Below the pieces are notes generated by a model, which searched no databases, was not told the origin of the DNA, and was given only the letters and a program-made list of their open reading frames with translations. A stretch of 64,000 nucleotides of DNA from Terriglobia bacterium. Lineage in GTDB: Bacteria; Acidobacteriota; Terriglobia; Terriglobales; Acidobacteriaceae. The stretch lies in the NCBI GenBank assembly GCA_020072645.1, contig JAIQGK010000002.1, positions 186,001 to 250,000 on the forward strand. The letters are read 5' to 3'. A program made the translations under genes and the position numbers. Position 1 is the stretch's first letter; each line of letters starts with the position of its first letter. Below are positions 33,299 to 42,585 of this stretch, one piece after another.

Positions 33299-33706
33299 AT
33301 GCCGACAGTAGGTGACCGCATCCGCGAGATCCGCGAAGAGATGCAGATCAACCAGGAGCAATTGGCAAATCGAGCTGGTTTGAGCAAAGGATTCCTCAGC
33401 GATGTCGAGAACAACAAGCGTAATATTGGTTCAGAGAACCTACTAAAGATTGCGAATGTCCTTGGCGCGTCAGTTGATTACCTTCTTCGTGGAGAGGCCG
33501 TAGAGCCCACGAGTTCTGAACCTGTTGTCATCCCTCCAGAGCTTTCCCAAGCCGCAGAAGAATTGGAACTCTCCTACGCAGCTACAGTGGAACTCTTGGA
33601 GGCACATCGATCGGTTATTGCCCGTCGAAGCAACAAAGGACTACGCAAGTTTTCGGTTGAGGATTGGAAAGAGCTCCACAAGCTGATAAAGAAAGTGTTC
33701 GGTTGA
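33299..33706 (+). CDS. XRE-family repressor (defence regulator)
   Basis: In this 135-residue protein, residues 1-65 form a Cro/C1-type helix-turn-helix (MQINQEQLANRAGLSKGFLS, then DVENNKRNIGSENLLKIANV and SVDYLL). The C-terminal helical part (about 75-135) would mediate dimerisation or contact with the peptidase. The ATG at 33299 is preferred over a TTG nine bases upstream. It lies divergently to the cyclase operon and overlaps the ImmA-type gene (TGATG), so it is probably the operon repressor. The region is visibly AT-richer than its neighbours, consistent with transfer. Confidence 0.85.
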   Translation: MPTVGDRIREIREEMQINQEQLANRAGLSKGFLSDVENNKRNIGSENLLKIANVLGASVDYLLRGEAVEPTSSEPVVIPPELSQAAEELELSYAATVELLEAHRSVIARRSNKGLRKFSVEDWKELHKLIKKVFG

Positions 33707-34728
33707 TGTCACCCGCTTCTCTAAAACGCAACTACAAGATCCACGCTTTGGCCGGCGATCTCGGGATCAAGCCCTCAAGCGATCCGATAAGAGAAATCGT
33801 GCGTTTTTGCGAGAAGCGCATTCGACGATTTTTACGTGATTTTCCTGACTGTAAGACGCTCTCTCAATTGCTTGAAATCTCCGCGTCAAAACTAGGCACA
33901 AAATTTGAAGAGATCCACTCTGATACTGAACTAGTTGAAGTACGTGGACGTTACTTGCGCCAAAGTGAAAAGGCATTTGCGGGTCTTCACGAAGAGCTTT
34001 CAGCGAATGTTTTTGGCGTAACATTCAAGCGTCTCAATCGAAAAGCTTGGGAACTTCCGTACGTCTCTGTAATCGATTGTCGAGGGGAAAAGCAGTTCCG
34101 CTCGTATTACACCAAGTGGCATGAACTTGGTCATCTCTTGATACTTACGGACCAGATGCGCTTGGCATTCCGGCGAACACACTTTGGGTTGGACGACAAA
34201 GATCCAGAGGAGGCTTTGGTTGATGTAATTGCAGGTGCATTCGGATTTATGCCGGACCTTGTGAGTCCCCTTGCAAAAGGGCAGCCTTCTTTCGACCAAA
34301 TCGAAAATATCCGTATTAAGATTTGTCCGGAGGCAAGCCAGCAGGCTTCACTCATCGGAATCGCAAAGGCTTGGCCTACTCCATGTATCTTGCTCCAGGC
34401 ACAAATGGCTCTCAAGCGTGGCGAACGAAGAGAGCTTGCGCAAAGAACTCTGAGCTTTCAGGACAAACCCAAAGAGGTACTTCGGGCCGTACAAGTAATG
34501 ATGAATGACGCTGCTCGCAGCGCAAATTTTGTGATTTTCCCAAACATGCGAGTTCCCGAACGCTCCATTATTCATCGAGTTTTTGCGGGTGAGACCGTCA
34601 CTAGCCCAACAGTTGAGGATCTGTCTTTGTGGGAATCAAGCGATGGAAGTCGCCTTCCAGCCGCTAAGGTGCTCGTTCAGGCTCGACGGGCTTGGGATGG
34701 GGTTCGCGCGTTGATCACACCGCGTTAG
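33706..34728 (+). CDS. ImmA/IrrE-family metallopeptidase
   Basis: This 340-residue protein has the zinc motif KWHELGHLL (His139, Glu140, His143) and, about 25 residues on, DPEEALVDVIAGAFGFMPDL supplying the third ligand. The N-terminal 130 residues carry an unassigned domain. ImmA-type enzymes cleave a partner XRE repressor after a signal such as single-stranded DNA, so the pair forms an inducible switch. Here it overlaps the XRE gene and faces the cyclase operon. The ATG at 33706 is the coupled start; an earlier start in the open frame at 33664 would overlap the repressor. Confidence 0.87.
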   Translation: MSPASLKRNYKIHALAGDLGIKPSSDPIREIVRFCEKRIRRFLRDFPDCKTLSQLLEISASKLGTKFEEIHSDTELVEVRGRYLRQSEKAFAGLHEELSANVFGVTFKRLNRKAWELPYVSVIDCRGEKQFRSYYTKWHELGHLLILTDQMRLAFRRTHFGLDDKDPEEALVDVIAGAFGFMPDLVSPLAKGQPSFDQIENIRIKICPEASQQASLIGIAKAWPTPCILLQAQMALKRGERRELAQRTLSFQDKPKEVLRAVQVMMNDAARSANFVIFPNMRVPERSIIHRVFAGETVTSPTVEDLSLWESSDGSRLPAAKVLVQARRAWDGVRALITPR

Positions 34729-35470
34729 AATACAGATTGTCTTGTTCCGTCAATCGCCCTAATAAACAAAGATGCGATCAAAAAGACCGCCTCGGCGAAA
34801 AATACCTCGTCGCGACTGAAAATGCCATTCTGGTAAAGAGCGCCAGGAGGTGTTGCGTTGTGCTTCCGGCTCAATGGTGACCTGGAAGAGAAGGCTGGCC
34901 AAATTGCGCACTTGGATAAGAACCGCGCTAACTGCTCACAGAATAATCTTGCATGGTTGTGTTTGCCTCTTGTTCCTGTACTCAGTTCCAGACCGAGCCG
35001 GGATGGCACGCCTTAGCCTGCTCCAGTCCGAATCGCTTTGCTTCCTGTCCATCCTGTCCATAAAATGCAGAAATTGGTTCTACTGGGCAGACAGGGCGGA
35101 AAGGGCAGAAAGGGCGGAAAGCAAAGAATCCGCTGTATTCATGCATATTTGAGGCTATGCCGCCGGAAATCAACAACTTGGGAAATTTAGGGTAGGTCAA
35201 ATCCCTCCCTCTCCGCCACTTAAACAGTGTCCGGCCTTGAGACATAGGTAACAGAACGTACCGGAGAAACGGGTTACACTTTTGCCCCGAAAGGGTTTTC
35301 GAGAGGCTGCAGAGTTTTCTCCTCCAAATCTATAACCAAGATCATAGTTCATAAAGGTGACAAGCCAAATGCCTTAATTCAAAGGCCTTTGCTCATGATT
35401 GAGCGCTCCAATGAGTTCGAATCCCTTTCTCCGGCTAGCAGATTTCTTTGACTGGCCGCGCTCGAGCCGG
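34729..35470. other. Gene-poor boundary between defence island and metabolic region
   Basis: These 740 bases hold no convincing gene; short plus- and minus-strand frames are low-complexity or unlike any family. They contain a four-copy 9-bp tandem repeat (35085-35120) and the string GAGTTCGAATCCC (35413-35425), which resembles a tRNA T-arm but lacks a foldable tRNA body. Gene content changes here from mobile and defence genes to central metabolism, so this is the likely right edge of the accessory region. Confidence 0.5.
35085..35120 (+). repeat. Four-copy 9-bp tandem repeat
   Basis: The units gggcagaca, gggcggaaa, gggcagaaa and gggcggaaa follow each other without gaps. They are non-coding, G-rich on the plus strand. 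Confidence 0.75.
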
Positions 35471-37060
35471 TTACCGCAGTAGCACCCCAACGATATCTAC
35501 AAAGAGGATCTTTACGATGGTCATGCCCGGGAAGATCATCGCGTAGCCAATGTCCGGCTTTTCGGTCGGCGCGAGTTTGTTTGAGTAGGCGAGGATCGCC
35601 GGATTGCCGCAAGCGCCCGCAACAATGCCCGCCACCTCGTCATACGGCATCCGGAAGATCCACAAGCCCAGGATCAGGACCGGCAGCACAAGTGCGACAA
35701 GCACGATCGCACCCAGTCCCAGCATCGTCAAGCCGCTGGAGGAGACCGTCGCGACGAACTTGGGTCCGGAAGACATTCCGACCTGCGCCAGAAATAACGT
35801 CAATCCAAGATTGCGAAGAACCAGATTGGCGGAAAGCGGGATGGTCCAGTTCATGCCGCGCGTGCGTCGTAGGTAACCTAACACTAGCGCCACTATTAAT
35901 ACGCCTGAAACGCCGATCGTGATCTTTCCAATGCCGGGCAGTGGCAGTTGTATGGCGCCCAGCAGGAAGCCGACTCCTATACCCAGACCGATGGAGATGT
36001 AGCTGAACTCGGCGGTTCCTTTGATTGAGTCGCCAAAGAACTTGCGCAAGGCCGCAAAATCACCGCGGCTGGCAAGCACGCCGATGCGATCGCCGAACTC
36101 AAGCACAAGATCGGGCCGCGACATCAGGTCGGTATCGCCGCGCCGAACGTGAAGAACAAACGCAGCCTTGTCCCCCGGGATATCGAGATCGCCGAGCGAA
36201 CGGCCTACTACGCCGGGGCGCGAAGCAAACACCCGGAGATAGTCGAGATTACTGCGGTCCTTCATTAAACGGCCGTGCGCTGTTGCGCCGATGGTCTTGC
36301 TGGCCTCCTCAAGCGCCACTTTGGTGGGAGCCACTGCGAGAAGCACGTCATTCTCCGCAATTACCATGTTCGGGGAAGCCGGCTCGTTCCGTTGCCCGGT
36401 ACGTACCGCGGCGATCTGGACCCCGGCGGGAAGCGTTGTCATCAGTTCGCCCAGCGTCCGTCCGAACATATCCAGGTTGTGCACCGAAATTTCAAGCATC
36501 TCAACTCCGGTGCCCGTGGGCATCTGGATCTTCGGCTTGAAAATCATGTAGACGATATACAAAAACAGGATGGGCCCGGCCACGCCGAACGGATAGGAAA
36601 CCGAATAACCAACTGCGGCGTCGTCATTGTGAAGCGTTGCTATGATCGCCTGGAGCGTCGGCGTGCTGGTGCCCGATCCCGCAAACAACCCGAGCGCGTG
36701 TCCCAGCGGAAGGTGGAGCATTTTCGCGAAAAGAATGCTTACCGCACCCGCCGACATCACGCCTGTTAGCGCCATGATGTTTGCCCTGCGGCCAGAAGCA
36801 CTGGTCAAGCCTATAAAAAACTGCTTGCCATAATGGATACCCACGCCATAGAGAAAAAGGGCGAGGCCCAGCGTACCGACCATTGCGGCAGGCGCTGCCT
36901 TCGGGGCGAACCAACCCACGGTGAGGCCTACAAACAAGACCGCACCAGCGCCCAGCGAGAAGCCTTTGATGTTGATCTCTCCTATCAGATATCCGAGCGC
37001 GATGGTGAGAAACAAAGCCATCAGCGGCTGCTGCTCAAGCAGAGTCTTGACCCACTCCAT
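35471..37060 (-). CDS. AspT/YidE-type antiporter-like membrane protein
   Basis: The 529-residue protein has about ten transmembrane helices in two blocks (residues 8-185 and 375-529) separated by a cytoplasmic part with two TrkA-C-like domains (about 195-370; VVGRSLGDLDIPGDKAAFVL in the second). This is the layout of the aspartate:alanine exchanger (AAE) family. LGLFAGSGTSTPTLQAIIA matches the conserved block of the family. It is the last gene after pflA, so formate, acetate or a related acid is a possible substrate. The family name does not fix it. Confidence 0.8.
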   Translation of the reverse strand: MEWVKTLLEQQPLMALFLTIALGYLIGEINIKGFSLGAGAVLFVGLTVGWFAPKAAPAAMVGTLGLALFLYGVGIHYGKQFFIGLTSASGRRANIMALTGVMSAGAVSILFAKMLHLPLGHALGLFAGSGTSTPTLQAIIATLHNDDAAVGYSVSYPFGVAGPILFLYIVYMIFKPKIQMPTGTGVEMLEISVHNLDMFGRTLGELMTTLPAGVQIAAVRTGQRNEPASPNMVIAENDVLLAVAPTKVALEEASKTIGATAHGRLMKDRSNLDYLRVFASRPGVVGRSLGDLDIPGDKAAFVLHVRRGDTDLMSRPDLVLEFGDRIGVLASRGDFAALRKFFGDSIKGTAEFSYISIGLGIGVGFLLGAIQLPLPGIGKITIGVSGVLIVALVLGYLRRTRGMNWTIPLSANLVLRNLGLTLFLAQVGMSSGPKFVATVSSSGLTMLGLGAIVLVALVLPVLILGLWIFRMPYDEVAGIVAGACGNPAILAYSNKLAPTEKPDIGYAMIFPGMTIVKILFVDIVGVLLR

Positions 37061-37078
37061 GTTGCCTCCTTCTTAACC

Positions 37079-37936
37079 TCAATAAACCGTCAGACCGTGG
37101 CTGCGGAATTGGCCTCGGGCCCGCTCCGTCAGCTCAGGACGGGGCGGCTCAACATTTTCCAGCTTGTATTGCAGGCCAAGCTTGTGCCATTTTTCCCTGC
37201 CCATCTGGTGAAAAGGCAGGATCTCCACACGCTCCAGGGTTTTTAACCCGGTACAAAAATCGGCAATTCTTTCCACGTTTTCAAGGCCATCAGTCAGTCC
37301 GGGCACCAGGCAAAGACGGACCCACATGGGACGCCCGAGAGCCGAAAGCCGGCGTGCAAAATCCAGCGTGGGCTGCAACTGATGGCCGGTGACCTTCTCG
37401 TAGATGGCTGGGTCGCCGGACTTGATATCGAGAATATGGAGATCGATATCCATCAATTCGTCATCGGTGAACCGTTCGCCGAGACGGCCTGAGGTTTCAA
37501 TGCATGTGTGCAGCCCGATTTCCTTGCAGCGCCGGAAAATCCGGGCAACAAATGGCTTCTGCACCTGAGGTTCACCGCCGGAGAGCGTGATGCCACCTTT
37601 GCTGATCTTGAGCGCTGGTGCATACTTTCCGATGGTATGCATGGCGCGTGACACAGGGACAGGATGGCCGTTGAGCTTGTGCCACGTGTCTGGGTTGTGG
37701 CAGTACTGGCAGCGTAGCAGGCAGCCGGTAAGAAAACCTACAAAGCGTAGTCCGGGACCATCCACGGTGCTTCCCACTTCATAAGAGTGCACGTAGCCGA
37801 TGAGATCGTCTTTTTCCCGGACCTCTTCGGTGTCCCCCGGATGGATAGCGTAATAGTCGTGTACTTTCTTGCTCTCGTGCGCGCCCTCGCGAGCGACGTG
37901 CAGGTCGTAGCGGCTTCCGACAAATGATTGACTCAT
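37079..37936 (-). CDS. pflA: Pyruvate formate-lyase activating enzyme
   Basis: This 285-residue radical-SAM enzyme installs the glycyl radical in PflB. The iron-sulfur motif C-x3-C-x2-C is in GFLTGCLLRCQYCHNPDTWH near residue 80. GGITLSGGEPQVQ follows, then the DLHILDIKSGDPAIYEKVTG region. The N-terminal about 45 residues (YDLHVAREGAHESKKVHDYY...) are an extension compared with the roughly 245-residue E. coli enzyme. The ATG at 37936 has GGAG seven bases upstream. It is ten bases after pflB and 18 before the antiporter gene, in one operon. Confidence 0.92.
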   Translation of the reverse strand: MSQSFVGSRYDLHVAREGAHESKKVHDYYAIHPGDTEEVREKDDLIGYVHSYEVGSTVDGPGLRFVGFLTGCLLRCQYCHNPDTWHKLNGHPVPVSRAMHTIGKYAPALKISKGGITLSGGEPQVQKPFVARIFRRCKEIGLHTCIETSGRLGERFTDDELMDIDLHILDIKSGDPAIYEKVTGHQLQPTLDFARRLSALGRPMWVRLCLVPGLTDGLENVERIADFCTGLKTLERVEILPFHQMGREKWHKLGLQYKLENVEPPRPELTERARGQFRSHGLTVY

Positions 37937-37946
37937 TGCATATCTC

Positions 37947-40202
37947 CTACACAGCACGGTGGAATGTGCGGTTGATCACGTCTTGCTGTTGTTCTCTGCT
38001 AAGTTTCACGAAGTTCACGGCGTAGCCAGACACGCGCACCGTGAGTTGCGGATATTTTTCCGGATGTTCCATCGCGTCCTTCAGAGTTTCGCGATCGAGC
38101 ACGTTGATGTTGACGTGGAAGCCTCCACTTGCAAAGTAAGCGTCCAGCGCGCCGACCCCGCGGGCAATGCGATCGCTCTGCTCGCCGAGCGCCGTTGGAA
38201 CCACGGACAGAGTCAGCGAGATACCATCCTCAGCATCGTCGTAAGACAGCTTGGCCACTGACAACAGGGCTGAAAGAGCGCCGTGCGTATCGCGGCCGTT
38301 CGAGGGGTTCGCTCCAGGAGCAAACGGCTCGCCTTTCCGGCGTCCGTCTGGAGTGTTGCCGGTTGACTTGCCATAGACAACATTTGACGTGATGGTAAGC
38401 ACGGATTGGGTGTGGGTGGCGTTGCGGTAAGCAGGATATTTCCGGATCTTTTCCATCATCTTTGCGACCAGCAGGCGAGCCATGTCATCGGCCTGGTCGT
38501 CGTTATTGCCGTAGAACGGGAACGTTCCTTCCGTCTTGAAGTCCACAATGATCCCGCGCTCATCGCGCACTGGAGTCACTTTGGCGTACTTGATTGCGGA
38601 AAGGCTGTCTGCCGCGTGTGACAGGCCGGCGATCCCGCAGGCCATGGTGCGCAACACATCGCGATCGTGCAGCGCCATCTCCAGCGACTCGTAGCAGTAC
38701 TTGTCATGCATGAAGTGGATGATGTTCAGCGCGTTGATGTAGGTCTTGGCCAGCCAGTCCAGCATCGGATCAAAGCGGCTCATCACTTCGTCATAATCCA
38801 GCACCGCACTGGTAATGGGTGGAAGCTTGGGTCCAATCTGTTCGCCGCTGATTTCGTCGCGGCCCCCATTGAGCGCGTACAGCAGCGTCTTGGGCAGGTT
38901 CACGCGCGCGCCAAAGAACTGCATCTGTTTGCCCATGCGCATTGCTGAAACGCAGCACGCGATGCCGCAGTCGTCGCCCCATTTTGGCCGCATCAGGTCG
39001 TCGGACTCATACTGGATAGAACTCGTGTCGATGGACGCCTTGATGGCGAAGCGTTTGAAGCCGTCGGGCAGCCTTGGCGACCAGAACACCGTCAGGTTGG
39101 GCTCCGGCGCCGGTCCCAGATTGTTCAGGGTATTCAGCATGCGAAATGACGTCCTGGTCACCAGCGTGCGTCCGTCCTCACCCATGCCGCCAATGGCTTC
39201 AGTGACCCAAACCGGATCGCCTGAAAAAAGCTGGTTGTAGGCGGGCGCGCGCAGAAATCGCACAATGCGCCACTTGATCACCAGATCGTCGATGATCTCC
39301 TGGGCCTGCGACTCGGTCAGCGTGCCTTCGCGCAAATCGCGCTCAAAATAGATGTCCCAGAATGTGGAGAGCCGCCCGGCAGACATCGCCGCGCCGTTCT
39401 GCTGCTTGGTGGCCGCAAGATAGCCAAAGTAGGTCCACTGCACCGCTTCACGCGCGTTCGCGGCCGGCCCGGAAATGTCATGGCCATAGCTCAAGGCCAT
39501 CTCCTTCAGTTCGTCGAGCGACCGGATTTGCTCCGCCAGTTCCTCGCGCAAACGGACCACTTCTTCAGTTGAATATTCATCGTCCAGTTCTCGTTTCTCG
39601 CGCTGCTTGTCCGTGATGAGAAAATCCACTCCATACAGCGCTACCCGGCGGTAGTCGCCGACGATGCGGCCACGCCCGTAGGCATCCGGCAGGCCGGTGA
39701 TGATGGCGGATTTACGGGCCTTCCTGATGTCACCCGTGTAAGCGTCGAACACGCCATCATTGTGCGTCCTGCGATACTTGGTAAAGATTTCGGCAACTCG
39801 TGGATCGGGCTCATAGCCGTACGACTTGAGGCTGTCCGCCACCACGCGCCAGCCGCCGAAGGGCATGATCGCCCGCTTGAGTGGCGCATCCGTCTGCAGG
39901 CCGACAATGATCTCGTTTTCCTTGTCAATGTAACCGGGCCCATGTGCCAGAATGCCGGCGGGAGTCTGCGAGACGTCGAGGATGCCCTTCTCAAGTTCTT
40001 TTACGAGCAGTGGCTGCAGTTTCTGCCACAGGGCGAGCGTGCGCCTGGTCGCGCCTTGCAGGAACTGGCTGTTCCCTTCGTACGGGTTGTAGTTGAGCTG
40101 AATAAATTCACGAACATCAACGCAACTTTGCCACACGCCGGGCGCGAATCCCCGCCATGCGATTTCCCATTGCTCCCTTGCGATTTTTGGACTGGCTGCC
40201 AT
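37947..40202 (-). CDS. pflB: Formate C-acetyltransferase (pyruvate formate-lyase)
   Basis: This 751-residue glycyl-radical enzyme converts pyruvate and CoA to acetyl-CoA and formate. The catalytic cysteine pair is in [20 protein letters not shown] near residue 412. The glycyl radical site [20 protein letters not shown] is near residue 723. Length is close to the E. coli enzyme (760). The ATG at 40202 has a strong GGGGGAG site; the earlier in-frame Met adds residues unlike the family. It lies between ackA and pflA in the operon. The enzyme is oxygen-sensitive, so it implies anaerobic or microaerobic metabolism. Confidence 0.95.
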   Translation of the reverse strand: MAASPKIAREQWEIAWRGFAPGVWQSCVDVREFIQLNYNPYEGNSQFLQGATRRTLALWQKLQPLLVKELEKGILDVSQTPAGILAHGPGYIDKENEIIVGLQTDAPLKRAIMPFGGWRVVADSLKSYGYEPDPRVAEIFTKYRRTHNDGVFDAYTGDIRKARKSAIITGLPDAYGRGRIVGDYRRVALYGVDFLITDKQREKRELDDEYSTEEVVRLREELAEQIRSLDELKEMALSYGHDISGPAANAREAVQWTYFGYLAATKQQNGAAMSAGRLSTFWDIYFERDLREGTLTESQAQEIIDDLVIKWRIVRFLRAPAYNQLFSGDPVWVTEAIGGMGEDGRTLVTRTSFRMLNTLNNLGPAPEPNLTVFWSPRLPDGFKRFAIKASIDTSSIQYESDDLMRPKWGDDCGIACCVSAMRMGKQMQFFGARVNLPKTLLYALNGGRDEISGEQIGPKLPPITSAVLDYDEVMSRFDPMLDWLAKTYINALNIIHFMHDKYCYESLEMALHDRDVLRTMACGIAGLSHAADSLSAIKYAKVTPVRDERGIIVDFKTEGTFPFYGNNDDQADDMARLLVAKMMEKIRKYPAYRNATHTQSVLTITSNVVYGKSTGNTPDGRRKGEPFAPGANPSNGRDTHGALSALLSVAKLSYDDAEDGISLTLSVVPTALGEQSDRIARGVGALDAYFASGGFHVNINVLDRETLKDAMEHPEKYPQLTVRVSGYAVNFVKLSREQQQDVINRTFHRAV

Positions 40203-40254
40203 AATCTCCCCCCTCGCCTTCAGTTCATATATCTTGTATTTCAAAGTCTTCAGT

Positions 40255-41463
40255 TCAAACTGCCACCTTCAATTGGCGGATTGCCTGGATCATGCACCTG
40301 GTGTGGCGCGCGATCATCAGTTCTTCATTCGTCGAAATCACCCAAGCCGGAACGCGGCTCGCCGGCGTGCTGATGCCCGGCCCGCCCGCGGCATTCGCGA
40401 TGGAATCGCATTCCACCCCCAGCCATGCCGCATTGCGGCAAACACGTTCGCGGATCGTCGCAGCATGTTCCCCGATTCCGCCGGTAAACACGAGGGCATC
40501 GAGCCCGCCCAGCGCTCCGGCCAGCGAACCTAGCTCACGATCGATCCGATATATAAAGAGGTCAACTGCAAACCTTGCCCGCGGATCGTCACTGGAGAGC
40601 AGCACTCGCATGTCGCTGGAAATACCGGAAACACCTAACAGGCCCGACTGCTGGTAAATGAGTTTTTCAATTGCTCGCGCGTCCATCTTCAACTCGTCCA
40701 TCAGGTACAGCATCACCCCCGGATCGATCGCTCCGCAGCGCGTGCCCATCGGCAGGCCGTCCACGGCGGTGAATCCCATCGTGCTCGCCACGCTTCTGCC
40801 GGCATGCATGGCGCACATGCTGGCGCCGTTGCCCAGATGCAAGACGACGACGCGTCCAGCCGCTGCCTTTGCATCCAACTGCGGTAACGCGCTGGCAATG
40901 TACTCGTAAGAGAGGCCGTGAAAACCGTAACGGCGCACGCCGCGATCGGTGATGGCTGCCGGCAACGCGAATGCCTGGGCCAGTTCCGGCTGCGCCCGAT
41001 GGAATGCAGTATCAAAACACGCCACCTGAGGCAGTTCAGGCCTCCGCCCAGCAAGCACCCGGATCGGCAAGAGATTGTGCGGCTGGTGCAGCGGTGCAAG
41101 AGGCACAAGTTGATCCAGCTTCGCAAGCACATCAGGCGTAACGAATGTTGGCTCGGAAAATTCGAGCCCGCCATGTACAACGCGATGGCCAACCGCAATC
41201 AGTCGATAGTCCTGGCTATAGTCGCGCATGAATCCGGACAGGTAGTCGATTGCCCCCGCATGACCCAGAGATGTGCCCTTTTCCCACGTGCGTTCGCGGA
41301 TGGTAGTGCCCGCCGGGTCTTTCGCGACAAATCGCGGCGCGGTGTGCAGCCCCTCAATCTGGCCGCGAAAGCAGGGCTCCAGTCCAGGCGTCTGCGCCTG
41401 AAAAACAGAGAACTTGATGCTTGAAGAACCGGCGTTGAGTACAAGAATTACATCCGTCATCAT
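40255..41463 (-). CDS. ackA: Acetate kinase
   Basis: This 402-residue enzyme interconverts acetyl phosphate and acetate with ATP formation. It opens with the acetokinase signature [14 protein letters not shown] and carries [17 protein letters not shown] and [20 protein letters not shown], plus [15 protein letters not shown] near the end. The ATG at 41463 lies one base after the phosphotransacylase stop; a second Met follows directly. It is second in the fermentation operon. Length is normal. Confidence 0.94.
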   Translation of the reverse strand: MMTDVILVLNAGSSSIKFSVFQAQTPGLEPCFRGQIEGLHTAPRFVAKDPAGTTIRERTWEKGTSLGHAGAIDYLSGFMRDYSQDYRLIAVGHRVVHGGLEFSEPTFVTPDVLAKLDQLVPLAPLHQPHNLLPIRVLAGRRPELPQVACFDTAFHRAQPELAQAFALPAAITDRGVRRYGFHGLSYEYIASALPQLDAKAAAGRVVVLHLGNGASMCAMHAGRSVASTMGFTAVDGLPMGTRCGAIDPGVMLYLMDELKMDARAIEKLIYQQSGLLGVSGISSDMRVLLSSDDPRARFAVDLFIYRIDRELGSLAGALGGLDALVFTGGIGEHAATIRERVCRNAAWLGVECDSIANAAGGPGISTPASRVPAWVISTNEELMIARHTRCMIQAIRQLKVAV

Positions 41464-41464
41464 G

Positions 41465-42421
41465 TCACCCGATTGTTGTGCCGGCGCTTTCGCGTCGGGC
41501 TTTGGCAACCAGCACCGCGATCGCGCAGGAAGCAAGCCGTGCTATGGCTGAGTCGGCGCGGCTGGTCAGTATGATCGGCACGCGCGCTCCCAGCACGATT
41601 CCGGCTGAGTCTGCGTCCGCCAGGAACGATAGACTTTTGGCGAGCATGTTGCCGGCCTCCAGGTCAGGTGCAATAAGGATGTCAGCCTGGCCCGCAACTG
41701 GTGAGTCGATTTTCTTGATTTTTGCCGCGGTGAGGTTGATCGCGTTGTCGAGCGCAAGTGGACCGTCCAGGATGCCTCCGGTAATCTGGCCGCGATCCGC
41801 CATCTTGCACAGTGCGCCGGCCTCGACGGTTGTTTGTACCTTGGGATTGATCGTTTCCATCGCCGACAAAATCGCCACCTTGGGCCGCGCTTTGCCAAGC
41901 GCGTGGGCCAGATCAATCGCGTTCTGGATGATATGGACCTTATCCTCTAGCGTTGGAAACATATTGACCGCGGCATCCGTGATAATGATTGCGCGGTCGA
42001 GCGATGGCACATCCATGACAAAGCAGTGGCTGATGCGGCGCTCGGTCCGGAGCCCGGTCTCGCGTTTGACTACGGCGCCCATTAGCTCGTCCGTGTGCAG
42101 GCTGCCTTTCATCAGCATCTCAGCCTTGCCTTCGCGCACCAGCTTGACAGATTCCTCAGCGGAGGCGGTGCTGTGCGGCGCGTCGACAATTCGGTAGCCG
42201 GAGATGTCCTTGCCAAGTTGGCGGGCGACCGCCTCGATTTTTGCGCGCGGACCGACCAGAATGGGGTTCAGCAGCCCGATTTCTGCAGCCTTGATCACCG
42301 CCGAAAGCGAACTCTCATCGCAGGGGTGGGCTACCGCGGTTGCCGTCGGCGGTAGCGACTTGCAGCGGGCCATCAGTTGTTCATATTTCTCGTGTTGGCG
42401 AACGATCGTAGCTGTGCTCAT
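41465..42421 (-). CDS. Phosphate acetyl/butyryltransferase
   Basis: This 318-residue Pta/Ptb-domain enzyme converts acetyl-CoA (or butyryl-CoA) and phosphate to the acyl phosphate used by AckA. The family blocks are AEMLMKGSLHTDELMGAVVK, AAVNMFPTLEDKVHIIQNAI and AGQADILIAPDLEAGNMLAK. It is of the short, single-domain phosphotransbutyrylase type rather than the long E. coli Pta. The position directly before ackA in a pfl operon argues for acetyl-CoA as the real substrate. It is the first gene of the operon. Confidence 0.88.
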   Translation of the reverse strand: MSTATIVRQHEKYEQLMARCKSLPPTATAVAHPCDESSLSAVIKAAEIGLLNPILVGPRAKIEAVARQLGKDISGYRIVDAPHSTASAEESVKLVREGKAEMLMKGSLHTDELMGAVVKRETGLRTERRISHCFVMDVPSLDRAIIITDAAVNMFPTLEDKVHIIQNAIDLAHALGKARPKVAILSAMETINPKVQTTVEAGALCKMADRGQITGGILDGPLALDNAINLTAAKIKKIDSPVAGQADILIAPDLEAGNMLAKSLSFLADADSAGIVLGARVPIILTSRADSAIARLASCAIAVLVAKARRESAGTTIG

Positions 42422-42456
42422 GCTTCAAAGCTACAGATACCCAGTGCAGGGGAGAA

Positions 42457-42472
42457 CTGTCAGATTTGACAG
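42457..42472. promoter_or_regulatory. 16-bp palindrome CTGTCA-N4-TGACAG
   Basis: A perfect 6-bp inverted repeat lies 36 bases upstream of the phosphotransacylase start, in the gap to the divergent desulfurase-like gene. It is a candidate operator for the fermentation operon. It does not match an FNR or Fur site. Confidence 0.4.
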
Positions 42473-42585
42473 CTGTCTCCCTCTCCGCCAGACAAGTCTC
42501 AGATCAGAGAATTCTTCCGTGGTTCCAAACCAAATATCCGCTTTCACCTGCCGCGACCGGAACTCTCCTATATATTATTGGAACC

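Noticed and set aside
34850-35152. Plus-strand frame of 100 residues in the boundary
   Set aside because: The C-terminal part is the translation of the 9-bp tandem repeat (RAERAERAE) and there is no ribosome-binding site.
35413-35437. tRNA-like 3' end (GAGTTCGAATCCC followed by TTTCTCCGG)
   Set aside because: The T stem has mismatches and no acceptor, D or anticodon arms fold at the right distance. A CCGGAGA string near 35261 is about 170 bases away, too far for a tRNA. Kept only as a weak att hint.
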